Below are positions 7,584-17,877 of a DNA stretch of 64,000 nt, piece after piece (the stretch's first letter is position 1; each line of letters begins with the position of its first letter). Origin of the DNA: Devosia sp. Root413D1 (lineage in GTDB: Bacteria; Pseudomonadota; Alphaproteobacteria; Rhizobiales; Devosiaceae); assembly GCF_001425235.1 (NCBI RefSeq), contig NZ_LMEA01000008.1:620001-684000 (forward strand). Reading direction: 5' to 3'. The position numbers were made by a program, and so were the translations under genes. The notes beneath the pieces are model-generated. The model saw only the letters and a list, made by a program, of their open reading frames with translations, searched no databases and was not told the DNA's origin.

Positions 7584-8510
7584 TCACCTGAGGTAATGCG
7601 CCCGCATCTGCCGCGGCGTCAGCCCATAGGCGTTGCGGAATTGCACGTAGAACTGGCTCAGCGCCGAAAAACCGCTCTCGAACGCCACGTTCTCGATCGA
7701 CAGGCTGCCCTCGAACAGCAGCGAGCGCGCCCGGATCAGCCGCATCCGCACGACGAACTTGTGCATCGGCACCCGCATCACCTCGGTGAACAGGTTGAGC
7801 GCATAGTTGGGGTGCAGCCCCACCACCTTGGCCACATCCTCGGCTCTCAGCGGCTCCGAGAGGTTCTCGAGGATGTGCCGGATCATCGCCACGACGTAGC
7901 GCAGCGGCGACGCCGCCCGCGTGGTCGAGCCGACGCTTTCGATCCACGGCTCCATCAGGATGTCCCAGCCGGTCACCGCCGCTCGCCGCAGCATCAGAGC
8001 GATTTCCTCCTTGAGGATGTCCGTGCGCTCCGCATCGCCCGAGCGGTAATCCTGGTACCAGCGCGTCAGCGTATCGGCGCCGATCGTCTCTGGCGGCAGC
8101 ATCACCACCCCGCCGCCCATCATCGTTTCGGTGAGCTGCCCGAGGTTCGGCATGTGCAGAAAGCTGTCGAGCGGCAGGTAGACATTGCACTGCCGGCTGT
8201 CGTGGTTCACCCCATAGTCGATCGCCGTGGTCTGGTGCGGGATACCCGCCCAGAACAGCACCAGCCGGCCCGATGGGATGCGCAGCGGCCGTCCGTCGAT
8301 GACGTAGTCCATGCTGCCGGTGGTCAGCCAGTTCAGCTCGATATGACCGTGGAAGTGCTCTTCCGGCATGATCTGCGGATCGAACCAGCGGATGCCGAAG
8401 CGTCCAAACGCCTGCGTCTGGGCGTAAAACCGCCGGTCCGGACGCGGCACCGGGGCGGTGGCTTTCTCTCGCGGCTTGCCCGGCAGGAAGTGCTGCGGCT
8501 GCTCGTTCAT
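7584..8510 (-). CDS. melR: AraC-family regulator, MelR-like
   Basis: A 308-aa activator-type regulator with an N-terminal cupin and C-terminal double HTH. The cupin segment FHGHIELNWLTTGSMDYV and GRLVLFWAGIPHQ closely match the corresponding stretch of E. coli MelR as I recall it. The C-terminal part has VAKVVGLHPNYALNLFTEVM and IENVAFESGFSALSQFYVQF, the two AraC helix-turn-helix units. The start at 8510 is preceded by AGGA; a 23-codon longer frame exists. It is divergent from the alpha-galactoside importer and GH4 galactosidase genes, the expected target of a melibiose-type regulator. The symbol is used by similarity; the true inducer is not known. Confidence 0.85.
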   Translation of the reverse strand: MNEQPQHFLPGKPREKATAPVPRPDRRFYAQTQAFGRFGIRWFDPQIMPEEHFHGHIELNWLTTGSMDYVIDGRPLRIPSGRLVLFWAGIPHQTTAIDYGVNHDSRQCNVYLPLDSFLHMPNLGQLTETMMGGGVVMLPPETIGADTLTRWYQDYRSGDAERTDILKEEIALMLRRAAVTGWDILMEPWIESVGSTTRAASPLRYVVAMIRHILENLSEPLRAEDVAKVVGLHPNYALNLFTEVMRVPMHKFVVRMRLIRARSLLFEGSLSIENVAFESGFSALSQFYVQFRNAYGLTPRQMRAHYLR

Positions 8511-8671
8511 CGGTCCTGTAGCAATCTGTAAAAACCGGAAATACTCATTCAGATAATCGGATTGTTCGCGTTGGCGCAAGGTCTACCCTTTTGAGGCTGG
8601 GACAAGTGGTGGCGGGTTGGAGGCCTGCTGCCGGGTGCGTGTTGTGCCGGTCTCGAGCCTAGGGAGGAAAC
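8511..8671. promoter_or_regulatory. Divergent control region of the alpha-galactoside system
   Basis: A 161-bp region between the melR-like gene and the binding-protein gene. It must hold both promoters and the activator sites, but I found no perfect palindrome or confident -35/-10 pair. The right end carries a strong ribosome-binding site, AGGGAGGAAAC, directly before the ATG at 8672. Confidence 0.55.
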
Positions 8672-10759
8672 ATGCGTAAACACCTATTTGCCCTTGGCGG
8701 GGCAGGGCTTCTGCTTGGCGTTTCGATTTTCGCTGCGCAGGCCCAGATCGTTCCGCCGACGACCCCACCTGATCCGCCGAAATTCGATGCACAGGGAACG
8801 CCTGTCTTCGTCGGTGCCAAGGATATCTATGAGTACGGCACGCTGCCGGAATACCACGAGCCGGATTTCGTGAAGGCCTTTGTCGACGCCGGGAAGCTCC
8901 CGCCGGTCGCCGAGCGCCTGCCCAAGGAACCGTTGATCTTCAAGGCGTCGAACATGCCCGACGGCATCGGCGTCTACGGCGACGTGATGCGTCACGTCAT
9001 CGGCGGCCGGCCGGAAGGCTGGAACTACATGGGCGGCCAGTCACAGGGCTGGGGTGGTGTGGACAATTCCACCATGGAATGTCTGACCCGTACCGGGCCG
9101 CTGTTCGAGGTCAAGGCCGAGGAACTGGCGCCGCTGCCCAACCTCGCCAAGAGCTGGGAATGGTCCGAAGACGGCCACAAGCTGACCATGCACCTGGTCG
9201 AGGGCGCCAAGTGGTCGGACGGCGTGGAATTCACCACCGAGGACGCGATCTTCTACTGGGAAGACAACGTCATCGATCCGAACGTGACGCCGCTCAACGG
9301 CGCCTCGCCCGAGATGTTCGGCGAGGGCACCACGCTCGAAGCGCTGGACAAGTACACCCTGCTCTGGACCTTCAAGGAAGCGTTCCCCAAGCAGTACCTG
9401 TACCAGATGGCGCACGGCAATTTCTGTCCGGGCCCGGCGCATATCTTCAAGCCGCTCCACCCCAAGTACAAGGCTGGCGCGACCTACGACGAGTACAAGA
9501 ACGCAATTCCGCCCACCTACATGAACATCCCGGTGATGGGCGCCTGGGTGCCGGTCGAGTACCGTCCGGACGATATCATCGTGCTGCGCCGCAACCCCTA
9601 TTACTGGAAGGTCGACGACAAGGGTAACCAGCTGCCCTACCTGAACGAAGTGCATTTCCGCCTCTCGACCTGGGCGGATCGCGACGTGCAGGCCGTGGCC
9701 GGCACCGGCGACTTCTCCAACCTCGAACAGGCCGAAAGCTATGTCGAGGCGCTGAAGCGCTCTGCCGATCCCAACGCCCCCGCCCGTCTCGCCTTCGGTG
9801 CCCGCACCATCGGCTACACGCTCTACCCGAACCTCTCCGGCAATGGCTGGGGCGAACCGGATGCGCGTGGACAGGCAATCCGCGAACTCAACCGCAATGA
9901 GGATTTCCGCAAGGCGATCACCTACGCGATTGACCGTCAGCGTCTCGGCGAAGCTCTGGTGAAGGGGCCGTTCACGGCCATTTATCCGGGCGGCCTGTAT
10001 GCCGGCACGACCTATTACGACAAGGATTCGACGGTCTACTATCCGTTCTCCCTCGAGTCCGCCAAGGAAGAGCTGGCCAAGGCCGGTCTCGTCGATACCG
10101 ACGGCAATGGCGTGGTGAACTTCCCCGCCGGCACCGCTGGTGGCGCCGATGTCGAGATCACGCTGCTCGCCAACGCCGACTACCAGACCGACAAGAACCT
10201 TGCCGAAGGCGTCATCGCCATGATGGAGCCGCTCGGCATTCGCGTCATCGCCAACTTCCTGACCGGTACGCAGCACGATGCGACTTACCAGTCGGGCAAG
10301 TTCGACTGGCGCGTTGCCCGTAACGGCTCCGAGCTCATCTCGGTGGTCCAGAACACGTCGGCTCTGGCGCCAACCGGTCCGCAGGTCAACGGATCGCACC
10401 GCGCCGGCACTGACGGCACGCTGGATCTCTTGCCGTGGGAGCAGGAACTGGTCGACAGCGTCAACGCGTTCATCGCCACTGACGATGCCGCCAAGCGCAG
10501 CGAGCTGATGAAGACCTACCAGAAGCTCTACACCGAGAACCTGTTCGGCATCGGTCTCACCCAGTATCCGGGTGCGCTGATCATCAACAAGCGCTTCGCC
10601 AACATCCCGGCCGGCGCGCCGATCTACATGTTCCAGTGGGCCGAGGACAACATCATCCGCGAACGCGTCTACGTCCCGACCGACAAGCAGCAGGCTTACG
10701 AACTGCACCCCAACACCCTCCCGGGTGAGCCGGGTTCTGCCGGCGCGGCTTCACTCTAA
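8672..10759 (+). CDS. agpA: Alpha-galactoside ABC transporter substrate-binding protein (family 5, AgpA-like)
   Basis: A 695-aa periplasmic protein with signal peptide MRKHLFALGGAGLLLGVSIFAAQA. It belongs to the peptide/nickel binding-protein family (SBP_bac_5): PNLAKSWEWSEDGHKLTMHL, then WSDGVEFTTEDAIFYWED, and RRNPYYWKVD are family landmarks. In Sinorhizobium meliloti a family-5 protein (AgpA) binds melibiose and raffinose rather than peptides. The MelA-like enzyme and MelR-like regulator next to this gene argue for the same substrate class here. At about 695 aa it is longer than typical DppA (about 535), as for AgpA. First gene of the operon, separated from the permease by a stable hairpin. 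Confidence 0.85.
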   Translation: MRKHLFALGGAGLLLGVSIFAAQAQIVPPTTPPDPPKFDAQGTPVFVGAKDIYEYGTLPEYHEPDFVKAFVDAGKLPPVAERLPKEPLIFKASNMPDGIGVYGDVMRHVIGGRPEGWNYMGGQSQGWGGVDNSTMECLTRTGPLFEVKAEELAPLPNLAKSWEWSEDGHKLTMHLVEGAKWSDGVEFTTEDAIFYWEDNVIDPNVTPLNGASPEMFGEGTTLEALDKYTLLWTFKEAFPKQYLYQMAHGNFCPGPAHIFKPLHPKYKAGATYDEYKNAIPPTYMNIPVMGAWVPVEYRPDDIIVLRRNPYYWKVDDKGNQLPYLNEVHFRLSTWADRDVQAVAGTGDFSNLEQAESYVEALKRSADPNAPARLAFGARTIGYTLYPNLSGNGWGEPDARGQAIRELNRNEDFRKAITYAIDRQRLGEALVKGPFTAIYPGGLYAGTTYYDKDSTVYYPFSLESAKEELAKAGLVDTDGNGVVNFPAGTAGGADVEITLLANADYQTDKNLAEGVIAMMEPLGIRVIANFLTGTQHDATYQSGKFDWRVARNGSELISVVQNTSALAPTGPQVNGSHRAGTDGTLDLLPWEQELVDSVNAFIATDDAAKRSELMKTYQKLYTENLFGIGLTQYPGALIINKRFANIPAGAPIYMFQWAEDNIIRERVYVPTDKQQAYELHPNTLPGEPGSAGAASL

Positions 10760-10779
10760 CCGCACCGTACGGAACCCGC

Positions 10780-10807
10780 GGCAAGGGGGTATACTCGCCC
10801 CCTTGCC
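10780..10807 (+). other. Intercistronic 10-bp hairpin downstream of the binding-protein gene
   Basis: GGCAAGGGGG (10780-10789) pairs perfectly with CCCCCTTGCC (10798-10807) around an 8-nt loop. No T-run follows, so it is more likely an mRNA-stabilising or processing hairpin than a terminator. It would protect the upstream binding-protein message, consistent with the usual excess of binding protein. Confidence 0.7.
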
Positions 10808-10830
10808 ACCTGACCGGAGGAGAGACTGAT

Positions 10831-11850
10831 ATGCACTTGCTACGTTTTCTGGTGATGCGACTCCTGGCCGCCCTGCCGGTCCTGCTGGTTCTCAGCGTCG
10901 TGACTTTCGCCATCATCCAGGCCCCTCCGGGCGACTACGGCGACTACATCCGCTCGATGCTGATCAATCAGGGCGGCGCGACGATGGAAGAGGCCGAAAA
11001 GCAGGCCGATATCTATCGTGAACAGAACGGCCTCAACGAGCCGCTGCCGGTCCAGTACGTTAACTGGATGGTGGGCATCGTCACCCGCTTCGATTTCGGT
11101 CACTCGCTGTTTTACAACAAGCCGGTCAGCGACGTCGTCGCCGAGCGCCTGCCACGCACTGTCCTCCTGGCGCTGACCTGTCACTTCTTTGCGTCGGTCA
11201 TCGGCATCGGTATGGGCATCATCGCTGCCACCCGACAATACAGCTGGATCGACACCACCTTCGGCGTCATCTCATTTCTCGGCATGACCGTGCCACGGTT
11301 CCTGCTGGCGCTGATCATCATCTACATCCTCGCCTTCAAGCTGAACGTACAGGAGCTCGGGAGCTTCTTCTCCTCGAGATACGGAGGCGCGCCCTGGAGC
11401 TGGGACAAGTTCCTCAACCTGGTGCAGCATGTCTGGCCGGTCGTCTTCATCGCCACGTTCGGCGGCCTCGCCTACAATATGCGCGTCATGCGGGCGAACC
11501 TGCTCGACGTGCTCAATAGCCAATACGTCGAGACGGCCCGAGCCAAGGGCATGTCGGAAGGCGCCGTGATCATGAAGCATGCCGTGCCCAATGCGCTGCA
11601 TCCGCTCATCGCCTATCAGGGTGTGGCGTTGCCCTACATGCTCACCGGCGAGATCGAGGTCGCCATCGTCTTTGGCCTCGCGACTGTCGGGCCGGCCATT
11701 GTCGGCTCCATGGCGGTGGGCGACGTCTACGTCACCGCCACCTTCGTGCTTGTCCTCGCCGCCACGCTGATCATCGGCAACATCGTCGCCGATCTGCTGC
11801 TCGCCGCAGTCGATCCCCGCGTCCGACTTGGTGGGGAGAACCGCGAATGA
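10831..11850 (+). CDS. agpB: Alpha-galactoside ABC transporter permease (DppB-type)
   Basis: A 339-aa inner-membrane protein of the dipeptide/oligopeptide permease B type. It opens with MHLLRFLVMRLLAALPVLLVL, then a long periplasmic loop, then five further TM segments. The EAA-like motif is YVETARAKGMSEGAVIMKHAVPNAL, with the conserved ARAKG. A GGAGGAGAG ribosome-binding site precedes the ATG. The stop overlaps the start of the next permease (ATGA). Function in alpha-galactoside import is inferred from the operon. Confidence 0.88.
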   Translation: MHLLRFLVMRLLAALPVLLVLSVVTFAIIQAPPGDYGDYIRSMLINQGGATMEEAEKQADIYREQNGLNEPLPVQYVNWMVGIVTRFDFGHSLFYNKPVSDVVAERLPRTVLLALTCHFFASVIGIGMGIIAATRQYSWIDTTFGVISFLGMTVPRFLLALIIIYILAFKLNVQELGSFFSSRYGGAPWSWDKFLNLVQHVWPVVFIATFGGLAYNMRVMRANLLDVLNSQYVETARAKGMSEGAVIMKHAVPNALHPLIAYQGVALPYMLTGEIEVAIVFGLATVGPAIVGSMAVGDVYVTATFVLVLAATLIIGNIVADLLLAAVDPRVRLGGENRE

Positions 11851-13070
11851 GCACCATCGCTGACAAGCCGACCCTCTCGACCACCGAAACTGGCGCCGCC
11901 AACTCTGCCGAACTCGCCACCCCGACCGGTCACCAGCTGCCGCCCGCCGACCCACTGGCCGACGGAAAGACTGTCACGTCCGCCGGACGCTTTGCCCACG
12001 GCAACGAGACCTATGCCGCCCTGGTCTGGCGGCGCTTCCGTCGCTCAACCATGGGCATGATCGGGCTGGTGCTCACCGTCGCGCTGATCCTCATGGCCAT
12101 CTTTGGCGATTTCTTCGCGCCGATGGACCCAAAGCGGGCCGAAATCGCCTTCGCGCCGCCCGACCACGTCGAGTTCAGCGCCCCCGACGGCGGCTTCAGC
12201 CTCATTCCATTCGTCTACCCGATCGTCGAGACCGGGGAGTTCGACCCCATCACCTTCCAGCCGATGACCGGTCCGGACAAAACCAATCCCACCGCGCTCG
12301 GCTTCTTTGTCCCCGGCCACCGCTACAATCTGCTCGGTGTCATCCCGGCCAATATCCACTTCTTCGGCTCGGTCGACGGCCGGCCGATCCACTTCCTCGG
12401 CACCGACAAGTTCGGCCGCGACATCCTTTCGCGCGGCATTGTCGGCTCGCAGATCTCGCTCACCATTGCGCTCGTCGTGGTGCTGCTCACCACCACCATC
12501 GGCACGCTCGTCGGCATCGCCTCGGGCTATATCGGCGGCCGGCTCGATGCCTGGGTGCAGCGCTTCGTCGACCTGGTGCTTGCCTTCCCGCAACTGCCGC
12601 TCTACCTGGCGCTCGCCTCGCTGATCCCGGTGACGGCGCCTTCGCCGGTGTTCATCGCCTTCGTCATCGGTGTCATGGCGGTGCTTGGCTGGGCCCAGCT
12701 CGCCCGCGAGGTGCGCTCCAAAACCCTGGCGCTTGCCCGCATCGAGTATGTGCGCGCCGCTGTCGCGGTGGGCTCGTCCGATTGGCGCATCATCCTGCGT
12801 CACATCCTGCCCAACGTCTCGAGCCACCTGATCGTCGCGGTGACCATCGCCATTCCCAGCGTCGTGCTGCTCGAGAGCTTCCTCGGCTATCTCGGCTTCG
12901 CTGTGAAGCCACCGCTGATCTCCTGGGGCCTGATGCTGCAGGATACCGGCACCTTCTCGGTGATCGGCTCCTATCCCTGGATCCTCTCGCCCGTCGTCTT
13001 CGTGCTGATCACCGTGTTCGCATTCAATGCGCTCGGCGACGGCCTCCGCGACGCTATCGACCCCTACTGA
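11847..13070 (+). CDS. agpC: Alpha-galactoside ABC transporter permease (DppC-type)
   Basis: A 407-aa DppC-type permease with a hydrophilic N-terminal extension of about 55 residues and a TM helix at MGMIGLVLTVALILMAIFG. A large periplasmic insertion (about residues 95-180) follows, ending HFLGTDKFGRDILSR, a hallmark of this family. The EAA loop reads EYVRAAVAVGSSDWRIILRH with ILPN after it. It overlaps the previous gene by four bases and lies nine bases before the ATPase gene, so the four transporter genes form one transcription unit. Confidence 0.88.
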   Translation: MSTIADKPTLSTTETGAANSAELATPTGHQLPPADPLADGKTVTSAGRFAHGNETYAALVWRRFRRSTMGMIGLVLTVALILMAIFGDFFAPMDPKRAEIAFAPPDHVEFSAPDGGFSLIPFVYPIVETGEFDPITFQPMTGPDKTNPTALGFFVPGHRYNLLGVIPANIHFFGSVDGRPIHFLGTDKFGRDILSRGIVGSQISLTIALVVVLLTTTIGTLVGIASGYIGGRLDAWVQRFVDLVLAFPQLPLYLALASLIPVTAPSPVFIAFVIGVMAVLGWAQLAREVRSKTLALARIEYVRAAVAVGSSDWRIILRHILPNVSSHLIVAVTIAIPSVVLLESFLGYLGFAVKPPLISWGLMLQDTGTFSVIGSYPWILSPVVFVLITVFAFNALGDGLRDAIDPY

Positions 13071-13079
13071 GGTGAAGAG

Positions 13080-14750
<1,671 letters not shown>

Positions 14751-14780
14751 AGGCCCAGCCATACTAGCGGAGACATTTTG

Positions 14781-16148
14781 ATGGCTAACCCCAAGATCAC
14801 CTTCATCGGTGCCGGCTCGTCCGTGTTCATGAAGAACATCGTCGGCGACATCCTGCAGCGCGAGGCGCTCACCGGCGCCGAGATCCGCCTGATGGACATC
14901 AACCCGCAGCGCCTCGAAGAAAGCGCCATCATCGCCGGCAAGCTGGTGAACACCCTGGGCGTTCCCGCCACGGTGAAGACCTTCTCGAACCAGCGTGAAG
15001 CGCTTGATGGCACCAACTTCGTCGTCGTCTGCTTCCAGATCGGTGGCTACGAGCCCTCGACCGTCGTCGATTTCGAGGTGCCCAAGAAGTACAACCTGCG
15101 TCAGACCATCGCCGACACCCTGGGCGTCGGCGGCATCATGCGCGGCCTGCGCACCGTGCCGCATTTGTGGTCGATCTGCGAGGACATGCTGGAAGTCGCC
15201 CCCGAAGCGGTGATGCTGCAATACGTCAACCCGATGGCCATCAACACCTGGGCCATCGCCGAGAAGTACCCGACCATCAAGCAGGTCGGCCTCTGCCATT
15301 CGGTGCAGGGCACCGCCATGGAATTGGCCCACGATCTCGAGATCCCGTACTCCGAGATCCGCTACCGCTCGGCCGGCATCAATCACATGGCGTTCTATCT
15401 GAAGTTCGAGCATCGCCAGCCCGACGGGTCGTACCGCGATCTCTACCCGGACCTGGTTCGTGCCTACCGCGAGGGCAGGGCGCCCAAGCCGACCTGGAAC
15501 CCGCGCTGCCCCAACAAGGTGCGCTACGAGATGCTGACTCGCCTCGGCTACTTCGTCACCGAGAGCTCCGAGCACTTCGCCGAGTACACTCCGTATTTCA
15601 TCAAGGAAGGCCGCGAGGACATCATCGAGAAGTTCGGCATCCCGCTCGACGAGTACCCCAAGCGCTGTGTCGAGCAGATCGCCAAATGGAAGACCACTTC
15701 CGACGAGTACCGCAAGGCCAACACCATCGAGGTCAAGCAATCCAAGGAATACGCCTCCGAGATCGTCAACTCGGTCTGGACCGGTGAGCCGGGCGTCATC
15801 TACGGCAACGTGCGCAACAACGGCGTCATCACCAACCTGCCGCACAACGCCGCCGTCGAAGTGCCCTGCCTTGTCGATGCCTCAGGCATCCAGCCGACCT
15901 ATATCGGCGACCTGCCGCCGCAGCTGACGGCGCTCATCCGCACCAATATCAACGTGCAGGAGCTCACCGTCGCGGCGCTGATGACCGAGAACAAGGAGCA
16001 CATCTACCACGCTGCGATGATGGATCCGCACACTGCCGCCGAGCTCGACCTCGAGCAGATCTGGAACCTCACCGACGACCTCCTCGCCGCCCACGGCGAC
16101 TGGATCCCGGCCTGGGCCCGTCCCGCCAAGAAGCAGCGCGTCGCGTAA
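14781..16148 (+). CDS. melA: Alpha-galactosidase, glycoside hydrolase family 4 (MelA-like)
   Basis: A 455-aa NAD- and metal-dependent glycosidase. The Rossmann motif is ITFIGAGSSVFMKN, followed by LMDINPQRLEES. The metal/catalytic regions are NPMAINTW, LCHSVQGTA (metal-binding Cys and His) and GINHMAFYL. Long stretches such as YFVTESSEHFAEYTP and TGEPGVIYGNVRNN match E. coli MelA as I recall it, so alpha-galactosidase is favoured over alpha-glucosidase or glucuronidase members of GH4. I take ATG 14781 rather than the TTG one codon earlier. No signal peptide: it cleaves melibiose or raffinose-type sugars after import. Last gene before the terminator at 16276. Confidence 0.9.
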   Translation: MANPKITFIGAGSSVFMKNIVGDILQREALTGAEIRLMDINPQRLEESAIIAGKLVNTLGVPATVKTFSNQREALDGTNFVVVCFQIGGYEPSTVVDFEVPKKYNLRQTIADTLGVGGIMRGLRTVPHLWSICEDMLEVAPEAVMLQYVNPMAINTWAIAEKYPTIKQVGLCHSVQGTAMELAHDLEIPYSEIRYRSAGINHMAFYLKFEHRQPDGSYRDLYPDLVRAYREGRAPKPTWNPRCPNKVRYEMLTRLGYFVTESSEHFAEYTPYFIKEGREDIIEKFGIPLDEYPKRCVEQIAKWKTTSDEYRKANTIEVKQSKEYASEIVNSVWTGEPGVIYGNVRNNGVITNLPHNAAVEVPCLVDASGIQPTYIGDLPPQLTALIRTNINVQELTVAALMTENKEHIYHAAMMDPHTAAELDLEQIWNLTDDLLAAHGDWIPAWARPAKKQRVA

Positions 16149-16176
16149 GGGCAAGCGCACCGTCCCCTCCATGATC

Positions 16177-16197
16177 CTCCCCCGTGTGGCGGGGGAG
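16177..16197. repeat. Short variant of the G/C-rich hairpin repeat
   Basis: CTCCCCCG (16177-16184) pairs with CGGGGGAG (16190-16197) around TGTGG, and is followed by GGAGACC as in the longer bipartite copies. The second half of the element is absent, so this is a half copy or a separate subfamily. Confidence 0.65.
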
Positions 16198-16275
16198 GGA
16201 GACCAGCGAAGCTGGTGGAGTGGGCGGCCAATCCCACGGTCCGTCCCACAAACAACCTCTCCTCCCTGACCTGGC

Positions 16276-16305
16276 CCCGCGGCATCCCGCGGGGTTTCTT
16301 TTTTA
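16276..16305 (+). terminator. Rho-independent terminator of the alpha-galactoside operon
   Basis: CCCCGCGG (16276-16283) pairs with CCGCGGGG (16288-16295) around a 4-nt loop and is followed by TTTCTTTTTT. It ends the agp-melA transcript before the kinase-like gene at 16329. Confidence 0.92.
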
Positions 16306-16328
16306 CCCCTCTCGGCTAATGGGAGGGC

Positions 16329-17192
16329 ATGGCTACGCTGCTCAATCCCACCCCCGACGCCACCATGCTCAGCCGCGCGCTGGCGCGCTGGTCGCTGACC
16401 CGTCCGACCCTGATCGCCGAGACAGCGACCAGCCTGGTCTATCGCGTCGAGCGCACCGGCCAGCCGCCCGCCGTGCTGAAGCTGCTGAAGCCCGGCAGCG
16501 GCGAGGACGAGCGCAACGGCGGCAGCCTCCTGGTCTGGTATGCCGGCAACGGCGCCGCCGCCATCTACGGCCTCGCCCGCGACGCCGTGCTGATGGAGCT
16601 GGCCGACGGCGAGACATTGGGCGACGTGGCTCGAGCTGGTCGTGACGCCGAAGCCACCGAGATCCTTTGCGACACGGTCGAAAAGCTCCACGCCCGGCGC
16701 GATGCGGCCCCACCAGCCGACCTCACCCCGCTGCGCCAGCGCTTCGAAGCGCTATTTCGGGTCGGCGCCGGCGCCTGGCCGCGCCAGGCCCGCGACCTCG
16801 TCGGCCGCGCCACTGGCATCGCCTACAACCTGTTCGACAGGCCGATGGACGCCATCCCGCTGCACGGTGACATCCACCACGACAACATCGTCTCCGGCGC
16901 TCGTGGCTGGGTCGCCATCGATCCCAAGGGCCTCGTCGGCGATCCCGCCTATGACTACGCCAACAGCTTCCTCAACCCCGAGGAAGGCGACGACTTCGTC
17001 ATCAGTGCCTCCCGCGTCATGAGCCATTCCCGCGCCATCGCCGCCCGCACCGGCATCGCGCGACGCCACCTGCTCGCCTGGGCCTCGGCCCACGCCGCGC
17101 TCAGTGCTGCCTGGGACATCGAGGACGGCAACCCGGTGACCCAGCAGATCAGCATCCTGCCGCTGTTGCTCAGCGCCTATGACGCCGCCTGA
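16329..17192 (+). CDS. Aminoglycoside/hydroxyurea phosphotransferase-family kinase
   Basis: A 287-aa protein of the APH(6)/StrB-like family (phosphorylates streptomycin or related compounds in characterised members). The catalytic loop is IPLHGDIHHDNIV with WVAIDPKGLVGDPAYDYAN after it, giving the expected catalytic Asp and the metal-binding DPKG. An N-terminal lobe lysine occurs in AVLKLLKPGSGEDE. Many chromosomal members have no demonstrated resistance role, so resistance is not claimed. It follows the operon terminator by about 25 bp and probably has its own promoter overlapping that region. No mobile element lies nearby. Confidence 0.85.
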   Translation: MATLLNPTPDATMLSRALARWSLTRPTLIAETATSLVYRVERTGQPPAVLKLLKPGSGEDERNGGSLLVWYAGNGAAAIYGLARDAVLMELADGETLGDVARAGRDAEATEILCDTVEKLHARRDAAPPADLTPLRQRFEALFRVGAGAWPRQARDLVGRATGIAYNLFDRPMDAIPLHGDIHHDNIVSGARGWVAIDPKGLVGDPAYDYANSFLNPEEGDDFVISASRVMSHSRAIAARTGIARRHLLAWASAHAALSAAWDIEDGNPVTQQISILPLLLSAYDAA

Positions 17193-17294
17193 GGGAAATC
17201 TGTTTCACCCCAGCGCTGAACTCTCTGCCGCCTGCTGCATTTTCCCTTCTTCAGGGGCGGCGCGCCTCGCCGTCCTGTAACAGGGAGAACGGCC

Positions 17295-17726
17295 ATGAAA
17301 GTCAGCGAATGCATGAGCACCGATGTCGAGCTTTGCTCGCCCGATGACACCATCCGCTCCGTCGCGCGTACCATGCGCGAGATCGACGCCGGTTCGATGC
17401 CAGTCGGCGAGAACGATCGCCTTGTCGGCATGATCACCGACCGCGACATCTGCATCCGCGCCGTGGCGGAGGGGATGGGGCCCGAAACCCGCGTCCGCCA
17501 GGTGATGAGCTCCAGCCCGCGCTGGTGCTACGAGGATGAGGAACTCTCCGACGTCTCCGACCACATGGCCGAGTTCAAGATTCGCCGCCTGCCGGTCCTC
17601 AGCCGCGAAAAGCGCCTGATCGGCATGATCTCGCTGGGCGACGTCGCTCTCGCCGACAGTGGCCGCGCCAGCGCCCACGCGCTGCACGAGATCTCCGAAC
17701 CCGGCGGGATGCATAGCCAGCACTAG
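17295..17726 (+). CDS. CBS-domain protein
   Basis: A 143-aa protein made almost entirely of a CBS pair. Unit one runs from VSECMSTDVELCSPDDTI to LVGMITDRDICIRAVA, unit two from VRQVMSSSPRWCYEDEEL to LIGMISLGDVALAD. The repeated GMI(T/S)xxD motif is the adenine-nucleotide-binding signature. CBS pairs sense AMP, ATP or SAM and usually control a partner; no partner domain is fused here and no obvious partner gene is adjacent. The ribosome-binding site AGGGAGAAC is strong. Target unknown. Confidence 0.88.
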   Translation: MKVSECMSTDVELCSPDDTIRSVARTMREIDAGSMPVGENDRLVGMITDRDICIRAVAEGMGPETRVRQVMSSSPRWCYEDEELSDVSDHMAEFKIRRLPVLSREKRLIGMISLGDVALADSGRASAHALHEISEPGGMHSQH

Positions 17727-17750
17727 TAGTGAATGTCGGCCGGTGATTGC

Positions 17751-17863
17751 GGCCACCCCCACCCTCATTCCCTCCCTATAAGGGGAGGGAGGCGCTGGCT
17801 GAGGTGCCTCGGTTCATTCGTCTCCCTCCCCCTTGTGGGGAGGGAGCAAGGGTTGGGGTGGCC
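17751..17863. repeat. Bipartite G/C-rich palindromic repeat, copy C
   Basis: The ends GGCCACCCC (17751-17759) and GGGGTGGCC (17855-17863) are perfectly inverted. Internal hairpins (CTCCCTATAAGGGGAG-type left, CTCCCCCTTGTGGGGAG-type right) flank about 40 bp of locus-specific sequence. It sits between the convergent CBS and AraC-type genes. Confidence 0.9.
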
Positions 17864-17877
17864 CACGCGGTGAGCTC

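Noticed and set aside
9041-10708. A 555-codon minus-strand frame antisense to the alpha-galactoside binding protein
   Set aside because: Shadow of the coding strand; no family features.
16329-17192. The kinase-fold gene as a recently acquired antibiotic-resistance gene
   Set aside because: Base composition matches neighbours and no insertion sequence, integron or transfer gene is nearby; chromosomal members of this family often lack a resistance role.
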